From assembly GCA_001910725.1 (NCBI GenBank), contig MJGA01000009.1, positions 372,001 through 436,000 on the forward strand: a stretch of 64,000 bases of DNA, written 5' to 3'. Position 1 is the first letter of the stretch. Every line of letters begins with the position of its first letter. The translations under genes and the position numbers were made by a program. The notes beneath the pieces are model-generated. The model ran no database searches. It had not been told where the DNA came from and saw only the letters and a list, made by a program, of their open reading frames with translations. Positions 56,957 to 64,000 of this stretch are shown one piece after another. Source of the DNA: Phanerodontia chrysosporium (taxonomy: Eukaryota > Basidiomycota > Agaricomycetes > Polyporales > Phanerochaetaceae).

Positions 56957-57229
56957 GTCTGCTGTTCGCCTGTTGTTCTTCGCCGGTTGCCCTTCGCTAT
57001 ATGTAGTATGTACACCGCACTTTGCTCCAAACGCCGGAGTTGATTCACATCCGCGTGTTATTCAAGCTAGATTCGATGCAACAGAAACTATCATACATGA
57101 GGTCACAACTAATCCACACTAAGTCCTGCAGTCCATAAGCCGTACCTATCTCGAGAGGTAAAGTGGCCTCGGCGCCGCTATCATTCCGGATACCACCCTA
57201 GAGCAACGTACTCCCTTCACCCGCCTCCA

Positions 57230-59060
57230 GCTGGACGTTGCTTTCCTCGTGGTCCTCAATTACACGGCACCTGGAGGACTCTGTTTACGCTCTCTGAAAT
57301 AAGCCGCGAAAATACGACTACGCACATCACATAGAACTCGATGAGGTGCACTGGTGAGTGTGATAGTCAGTCTCAAATTATTGCATGTGCAGTTATACAA
57401 CGTACGGTGCCCGGCTGTAAGAATACCTGCAAGCTCCAGCGTGTAGTAGACCCAGCCCTTGAAAGGCTGCCGTCCACAGGTCAATCACCAGCCATGTCCC
57501 GGCGAAGTACGATACATACCAGCCCGAGGACTAAAGCAGGACCCTTCAACTGACTGACATCTCATGTTAGGAGAAGGTGGCGAAATTAAGCCGAACGACA
57601 TACTTCACGATCATGACCATGCCCGTCGTGATCCACGCGATACTCGACAACCGCTCTAGGAGCCTACGGTCGCGTGGTCAGCCGTCGAGAATGCGCTTTC
57701 AGACAGGGCATCGGCTCACGGCTTCTTCTCCGGGGTAGCAACTCGTTGCAGGCGATTCAATGCCAGACTAAGGAGTGCGTCAAACGACACAGTGAATAAC
57801 TGTGCTATTGACATCCACTGATTGGACATGGGTCTTGAGCTGCAGAGACACCACGGAATTTGACTCCTTACCTCGACCTCCTGCATGAACGTGTGTTCTC
57901 CCCATAGCCTTCCGAAAGAGCTGGCGAATCGTCAGTCGGAGCCTGTTCGGATATGCCGCACTCGACTTACAGCCATGAACCTGGTTTACTGGGTAAATGA
58001 ATGTCCCTCGAGCAAACTGAGCACACAGACCTGTTGTCCAGCCTATTGACCGTTGTTGATCGTTAAAAGAGATTATGGGGCACCGGAGGATGCGCATATA
58101 TAGTACGTACCGAACGCTAGAATTGCGAGCGTGCCCTGTCGGATCGACGTTAATCAGCAAAATAGCGAAGATGCATAGCGCAGTACCTACTAGTGCAATC
58201 AAGAATTTAACGTTCTGTGTCCCGACACTACATGTGAATACTTATCAGAACATATATCCGCTAAGAATGGCTTGTCCCACCTCGGGAATATAACACGCTA
58301 AGCATGATGTGTGAGAAGAATGCGACTAGCGACTGGGCACGTCGAAGACCACTTAGTAGGGCTACTGAAGCAGCGATCAATAAAATATGATGCGTACCGT
58401 AAGGTATATGATGAACTGCACGATGAGGTTAGCTAGGGATCGCGTATGAAGCCCACACCGACTCACCAGGAGGAGCCTGCGAGGACAATACTCGTCAGCA
58501 AAACCGGACAGCGGCGGATAAGGCTGGCTCACCGAGCCTCGGGAGTGCCTGGGCCCGACACGGCCTCCAAGGCAGACATGTCGAGAGTCAGAGGAGGCTT
58601 GTCGCCACCCATGGTGTAGAGCCCAATGGAGAAGATGACATGGACGATTGGGAAGGAAATTCTGAATGTGATATTAGCGTGCAGACTCGGAATGACATAG
58701 AGTCAAACAGTACGCACTGCGCGAATAGATTGCTCCGCAGCTGTGCCCTCGATGCCTCTGCGACACCGGGTGCAAGAGGTTTCCGTGGAGCATACTTGAA
58801 ACATAGGCCTAGGATTCTACGGGCAATCAGGACGACGAGGTACGTCTGTTTCCGTCAATTTGCTTACATGACCGCTGGTATCACCAGCAGAGGCGGGCGG
58901 CCTCTGAGCAGGGGCTCATCTGCAACTAAGACTGTGCTGTCGGACATGAGCAAAGTGCGGGGCGAATGGCGTCTACGAGACCGTGTGTTATCAGGACGGG
59001 AGAACTGCGGGTCATTGCACCGCAGCAGTCAATCAGTCCGCGATCAGGTACACTTCCCGT
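57230..59060 (-). CDS. Multi-exon integral membrane protein, family copy C
   Basis: Pieces on the minus strand: LLRGRPPLLVIPAVM (about 58910-58867), MGGDKPPLTLDMSALEAVSG (about 58612-58550), ALVGTALCIFAILLINVDPT (about 58205-58140), LSSIAWITTGMVMIVKYVVR (about 57655-57590), GWVYYTLELAGILTAG (about 57465-57415) and HLIEFYVMCVVVFSRLISES (about 57350-57290), ending VNRVLQVPCN near 57260. The GW-x-YYTLE and HLI elements parallel copy B; GRPPLLVIPAVM parallels copy D. Exon order may mix two genes, since MGGDKPPLTLDM could be a soluble tail. No family assigned; boundaries approximate. Confidence 0.35.
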
Positions 59061-59299
59061 TGCTCAGCGAAGTCGGAGACGACATGCGCATGAAGTTTGA
59101 AGGTCAGCTGCAACCGCCTGCGCGAGCCGTTGCCTGCTTTGCTCAGGCGCAAAGAGAGCGGGAAGCATTCGAGCTCAATCAACAGTCGAAAGAAAGAAAG
59201 GACCTGGGTGGAATGCAAGTGTATGTTGATATCGTACCAAACGGAGACGGTTTGTAGAGAGGTAAGTCTGCGTCGGAGTACATGCGACGCAAACTCCAG

Positions 59300-61720
59300 G
59301 CTGAGAGGCGTGCTAACCGGGCAGTAGTTCGTGTCAGACGTCTGATAGCACGTGGCCCGGCCTTGCAGATATGTCAGTCCGGAGCTGGTAGCCTACCGCA
59401 GTAGCGACTCCGGGTTGTTCGTCCTCCTCGATTGCCTGCAACCTAGGAGAACTTAATTGAGCGAGTCCCTCTAGCAAACTTATAAGACGAGGTCTTACAT
59501 GAGCAGCAAGGACACTGCGTGCACTTGTTACGTTGGCAAAGCGTGAGGAAGCCTGCTCGTTCGGGCGGCGGTGGAGGCTTACTATGCAAACAACTCAAGT
59601 AACCGCCGAATTCGAGATTGAAGCTGAGCCATCCATCAGGGAGCTATCATACATGTATCAGCAGGGCGTCCAGGAAGTGTGTGATTCCCACGGCCCCACC
59701 ATTCCAAGAAGGACACATAGAGGCGTCAGGAGGCTGTCGGGGAATACCTTCTGAGGATGGAGAGTCGAGCATGCTTTTCAATACTTACGTCGCTACCAAC
59801 GCCACACCAAACGTTGCCTGTGTGATGCGGAGCATTCTTGAATGCAACCTAGAGATCACTCCAATCAGTGGCTTCGAGAAGGGGTGAATTTTGGAGCGCT
59901 TGCCTCGCATCGCCCTTCGCGATGGCACCACGGAGTTTGTAGAGCTCAACCGTCAGAGCCCCGTCGAAGTACAGCGCGCACGCACATCCGGGTAGCGCCA
60001 AGTTCTGCGGTGATTAAGCGTTGTCTTCCGACATATGACTGACACCATCTGCTCTCACCTTGACCTGCAGCGTAAAGGACTGATCCGAAGGATATGATGC
60101 AGAAAACCTGTCACGCCCAGTTCGTGGTGAGAAGCATTGGGTATGCACGGACAACTCACGTCATTGTGCCTGAAATATCCGATGCTAAACCTCCTGGAAA
60201 GTCCGATAGAACCGTGTAGAGCACACTACCTATCGTCAACACTTGAGACCTAGTCTTTCAGCTATATTACCCTTTGCGATTTTGTTAACTACTCACCAAA
60301 TCCAAGCGCGGCCAACTACAGGACGGACAGTGCCGCTGAGACTGGTGTACGAGGGGAGAAAATGCCAGTGCGTACGAGTAAATATTTGTGCCATCCGCCT
60401 CTGAACACTGCGGCACTTGTCAGCCTTGATGGAATCAACGCGTACACATAGATAGCTTACAGCGTGAGCACGCGTAGGCGATTCCGAGCTGGAAAACGAA
60501 TGCCGCAACGGCCTGATCATTCACGATCCGTTAGGATATATTGAGGCGGAGGATAGAGGGACGATTACCGACCGCGAGGATCACTGAATACTTAACAATG
60601 CTGAGAACAGATCCGCAATCGTGTCAGTCAGGAAGGGAAAGACATTGAAGTGGACGTATGTAGTGCACCGAGCTGTCTGTCCTGACTTGAAATCAGCCAT
60701 GGTAGCAGGGCTTCCGACTGCCAGAGGCGTGGGGTCGTGGTTGAGGTATATCCAGGCCGTCGAGACTACATTCGCGACTCCTGTCATCACGCTGTTTGGA
60801 TGTGTGGATGAACGAAAGCCAGAATACTAAGGGGAGATCGACGTACGCAGGGACTGATAACTCAAGTACCTTGTCGCCTTCGACTCTTCCGCGTTTTAAA
60901 TACTTACCAGGTCCGTACACGAGTACCAGACCCAGAATGCTGCGGGCGACGTCAGGACGCAAGCACCATTGCATCTTGGGTCTGCGTACATCACAGCTGG
61001 TACCACTAGCAAAGGGGGCGCCCTTCAAATAGCGGGGAGTCTGCGAGCGGAGACGGGCTTATCGACATGCTTGCAAGGATGTGGTGCAGAGCAGAGGAGT
61101 ATGTGGTGGCGGCGTCCTTGCATCGATCCGCCTGCTAACATGGATGAGTTTGTTCTGCGCGGTGATCCCTAGGGCTGTCCCTGTGCAGAGAACCCTATCA
61201 GCGACTCGAGCACTTGTCCCATGGGTTCCCGTACGCACGTACCTCGGCAGTCGAATTTGTTCCGGCTCTGAACGCGGGAAAGCTATAAGCGCATCACAAT
61301 TCGCCCAGTTAGCTTGAAAGAGGACGAGCAGTACGCGCAGCACGTCATTGTATTCACATTGTTCTACCTTTGGTCTGTCTCGGTGAGCCTCTCGACACAT
61401 TATCGCAGGACAGCCACAAGCGCAGAGTGGCAGGCTCATCAGAATACATCATCCGCGTCGGGCCAGCTGCTACTATACCTTGGCCAGAGACTCCATTTGC
61501 ATGTTCTGCCCCTAATGTGCATCGCAAATGCCTGCGATTGAAGTACCTCGAGAGAAGGCATGGCAATCTCAAGTGGCCATGGCTATCTAGAACATGAGTC
61601 AGTGAACATAAACATTGTAATGATCTCGAACCTGTTAATTGTCAATGGCTAAGCCGGTTGACCGATATCGCGATGGTGTCGTCACATCTGGCCGCTCTAC
61701 TCCCATGAAACCGGAGAACA
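59300..61720 (-). CDS. Multi-exon integral membrane protein, family copy D
   Basis: Pieces on the minus strand: EYNDVLRVLLVLFQANWANC then DALIAFPRSEPEQIRLPR (about 61355-61240, ending at a GTACGT donor), AATTYSSALHHILASMSISP followed by LADSPLFEGRP and LLVVPAVMYADPRCNGACVL, TSPAAFWVWYSCTDL (about 61125-60915, ending at a GTAAGT donor). One C is missing in the run at plus 61014-61018 between GRP and LLVVPAVM, by comparison with copy C. Downstream pieces (60.8-59.3 kb) are short and uncertain; EEDEQPGVATAVGYQLRTD near 59430-59370 may be its soluble C-terminal tail. Same family logic as copies A-C. Confidence 0.35.
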
Positions 61721-61868
61721 GCAATGCACGTTGCAGAACGCGACATCGGAAGAGCTCGACCGAACGGATACCGATAGGCGCATGCGTTTGACACCATAAA
61801 GGGCAGCCCCAGTACGTTCACAAGTGGAAGAAGCAGCCAGGGAGGCCGATTTCTGATGACCAGCCTCT

Positions 61869-61876
61869 CATATAAA
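61869..61876 (+). promoter_or_regulatory. TATA box (CATATAAA)
   Basis: CTCATATAAACG lies about 65 bp upstream of the ATG at 61938, the same spacing as the TATA box of the gene starting at 22151. Confidence 0.55.
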
Positions 61877-61937
61877 CGAGCACCCTGAACAGTGTCGCGG
61901 ATGGTCTCTCTTGAACCCTCCCGTCACCCAGACCAGC

Positions 61938-62834
61938 ATGGCCAGCCTCGCGACGCCAGAGTTCCTCACCCGCCTTCGAACTCTGTACCCACTGCACAAT
62001 CTGAAAGGGACTGAGGCCGTCATTCGCAACCCATGGTACATCATCGCTTCAGTCGCGTTCAGCTCTAGCAACCGCCCAGAGGCCGTCCCTGTAGTCTTCC
62101 AGTCGGTGCTCACAGATCTGAAAGCTGCGCAAGCCTTGGAAAGACAAAACGCGGAGGCAGCCCAGGCCCAGCAGCTCTACCTCGCCCGACGAGTCCGAGA
62201 GGCTCTTCTGAAGGGCGGTCTGCTAGGCGGATGCTCTCGAGTAAGCTGCACCTCCCACAAACGATGGTGGCCTGCGCGCTGACATGAAACAGACCATTAA
62301 TAGCCTCATTGCTCTGCACGAAATCATGCCTGAAGAGCTGCGTGACAAGAAGACTCTGAGGTACGGCGGCTGCCCGAGACCACCGCAGGCATACTAACCG
62401 TAAGCTCGCAGGGACCCGTCCACGACGATGGAGGAGTACGTACGGAATGGAGAGAATCTGTTCCGCGCAATGTACCGTGACACAGCCGACAAGGTGCAGA
62501 GTCTGTTGGACGAGATCTACCCTGATATGGGTACGCGACGAAGTGCTTGGGTCTTGGTAGCGTTCTAATTCCCACCCTAGGCTGGTTCTCCAACACGGTC
62601 GGCTATGGCATCACATATGGTGCGACGGACGTCCTATCTCAGGTCGAGGTGTCGTACATCTTGGTCGCCGCACTAATTTCGATGGACACGCCGCGCCAGA
62701 TTGGCTGGCACCTCGCAAATGCACAACACGGCGGAGCTACGCGCGAGGAGGCCGCAGCTGCCAGGCAGATTTCCATGGAGGTCGCGGAGAAGTCAGGGGT
62801 CCAATGGCGCGACGGAGTTCCCGAACTCGCCTGA
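61938..62834 (+). CDS. AhpD-like / carboxymuconolactone decarboxylase family protein
   Basis: Start MASLATPEFLTRLRTLYPLH. Four exons: the first intron follows LLGGCSR (GTAAGC...AAACAG) and joins to TINSLIALHEIMPEELRDKK; the second (GTACGG...CTCGCAG) joins TLR to DPSTTMEEYVRNGE; the third (GTACGC...CCTAG) joins YPDMG to WFSNTVGYGITYG. The C-terminal part is the typical CMD helical block: VSYILVAALISMDTPRQIGW, then HLANAQHGGATREEAAAARQ and EVAEKSGVQW. Fungal homologues are usually unassigned; the peroxidase CxxC motif is not visible, so redox activity is doubtful. About 250 residues, intact. Confidence 0.82.
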
Positions 62835-63220
62835 ATATCCCCAAAATCTAGTCTCTTGTGCATACGCGTCGTTCAATATCCAGAAAGTGGTTGGGTTCCC
62901 AGAGTTGGATTGTCCGAACGAGTCTCAACAGAGCGTGCACAGACCGTGTATGATACCTCGAGAGCGACAACGAGCGAGTAGGGTAGCCAGAAAGCACGGG
63001 TAGCGAGGAAACGACATGGGGAAGAACTGGCAGGTTTTCTCTTTGTTTATTGTCCGTCCCCGAGATAAGTCCCAGATAAGTCAATCAGGAAATAAACAAT
63101 TATAAACTGTTCCCGGAAATCCCTTGTTTGCAAACGTCCACCTCCTCGAAGGCAACATTCTCCATGCTGAAGCTCCCTCGTCCACTTTGAAGTTGCGAAA
63201 CTTATCCAGGACACAAGAAA
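62835..63220. other. Intergenic, no gene seen
   Basis: About 390 bp; 3' flank of the AhpD-like gene and promoter of the next gene. Nothing else recognised. Confidence 0.5.
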
Positions 63221-64000
63221 ATGGATCAAGATGCAGGTTCCTCACCTGCAAAAATCCGACAAGAACCCACAGTAGCCTCGGTCCTCGGTGTGAAGGGCCA
63301 ACTACGCTTCCACCCTCACGGGTCCACGCAGAAGGCCCATGTCGTCCTCCGGCAGGTGGAGATTTCGGACGACTCAGACGATGAGGGAGACTCTTCAATG
63401 GTGTACTTCAGCCTATTTGCGCAGAAGCGGATAGAAGTCAAACCCGGCAAGGAGATACTGCTTGCGGTCGCCTCCCCCGACGGCAAGCTCATCGAGTCCC
63501 CGGTCGTGTTTGCTGGTAAGGTATCTGGAGAGGACGACCCGGAGCCGAGTACTTCCCTTCAGCCTTCCAGGGCAGAGCTTCCATCCAGAGCGAAGCCAGC
63601 TATCCTGCCGCCAAAGTTGCGGAAGCCCTGGCAAGAAACTCAAACCGCAGAGTCTGCCGTTCCCAGTGAGTGACCTCCTACATCCGGTTGGGTTATTCTC
63701 AATGGCTAGATGCACTTAGATGATAAGCCACGACCTACGTACGCGTCCGTGGAGATCCAAACGGAGCCGGTTCACATATCGGATGCGCCTGTGCAGACTC
63801 TTCCAGTCGCCCCGGCATCCCTTCCAGCCGCTGTGAGTGCGCAAACAGAGAAATCAGAGGCGATCTCTGCGGCCGCGCCACCTGTACAGACCGCCAGGCC
63901 AGAGCGCCGAGACAGCCCAACTCAACGTGCCCGCAGTCTCTCTCCCATGGAACTGGACTCGCGGTCTAGCACCCCTGCGTCGTCACTCCCGCCCATAACA
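63221..64000 (+). CDS. Unknown protein, 3' truncated by window
   Basis: Start MDQDAGSSPAKIRQEPTVAS. One intron, 63666-63719 (GTGAGT...CTTAG), joins ESAVP to NDKPRPTYASVEIQTEPVHI. The first about 110 residues look folded (VKGQLRFHPHGSTQKAHVVL, MVYFSLFAQKRIEVKPGKEI, LLAVASPDGKLIESP), with an acidic loop SDDSDDEGD; beyond that the sequence is Pro/Ser/Ala-rich (RDSPTQRARSLSPMELDSRS) and probably disordered. No family recognised. The gene runs off the right edge of the window. Confidence 0.65.

Noticed and set aside
1..64000. Repeat-induced point mutation as the cause of broken genes
   Set aside because: The lesions are one-base indels, not C-to-T/G-to-A transitions, and GC content stays high.
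1..64000. Transposon, provirus or CRISPR content
   Set aside because: No integrase, transposase, reverse transcriptase, terminal repeats or regularly spaced repeats could be found by reading; the only simple repeat is the short AGAC microsatellite.

Overview
This window is nuclear DNA from a filamentous basidiomycete, most likely an Agaricomycete (inference). The support is: multi-exon genes with many 47-60 nt GT-AG introns, gene-dense layout on both strands, TATA boxes about 65-85 bp upstream of several start codons, and families typical of mushrooms (F-box/LRR-like proteins, a DUF6593 protein, a DOPA 4,5-dioxygenase, tailless single-pass membrane proteins with a VDD start). No virus, transposon ORF, CRISPR array or bacterial operon is visible.

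Layout. 1-3.5 kb: 3' part of the translesion polymerase REV1, then a SAM methyltransferase with a His-rich N-terminus. 3.7 kb: an intron-containing tRNA-Phe. 4.2-6.1 kb: an F-box protein. 7.2-9.7 kb: a Ser/Thr kinase. 11.4-22.9 kb: two paralogous CinA-type amidases (11.4 and 20.9 kb) that flank a GAC1-like protein phosphatase 1 subunit and a 4.9 kb stretch without a convincing gene, followed by two small unknown genes. 25-28.5 kb: a secreted GPI-type protein, a single-pass membrane protein and a DOPA dioxygenase. 28.8-42.9 kb: a block bounded by two inverted SLC41/MgtE-type Mg transporters; it holds HOS2/HDAC3, ADA3, PER1, PRPP synthetase and a DUF6593 gene. 43.1-49.9 kb: a second methyltransferase, a large unknown gene with a hydrophobic C-terminus, and a second F-box gene. 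50.7-54.2 and 57.2-61.7 kb: a minus-strand family of multi-exon membrane proteins, interrupted by PFS2 on the plus strand. 61.9-64 kb: an AhpD/carboxymuconolactone-decarboxylase-like gene and the 5' part of an unknown gene running off the end.

Functional links. Most genes are housekeeping and unrelated. The clearest pairing is HOS2-type deacetylase with ADA3 (acetyltransferase complex), convergent and 224 bp apart. Several families appear twice within about 10-45 kb (CinA, SLC41, F-box, multi-TM).

A feature that colours the whole annotation is a series of single-base frame breaks, most of them in short G/C runs and most of them deletions, in at least nine genes. Neighbouring genes such as HOS2, PRPP synthetase and PFS2 are clean. 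I read most of these as residual assembly indels, but ADA3, the large unknown gene and F-box 2 carry several each and should be checked individually. Exon boundaries given here come from reading frame, splice signals and family knowledge; none was tested by alignment or RNA data.
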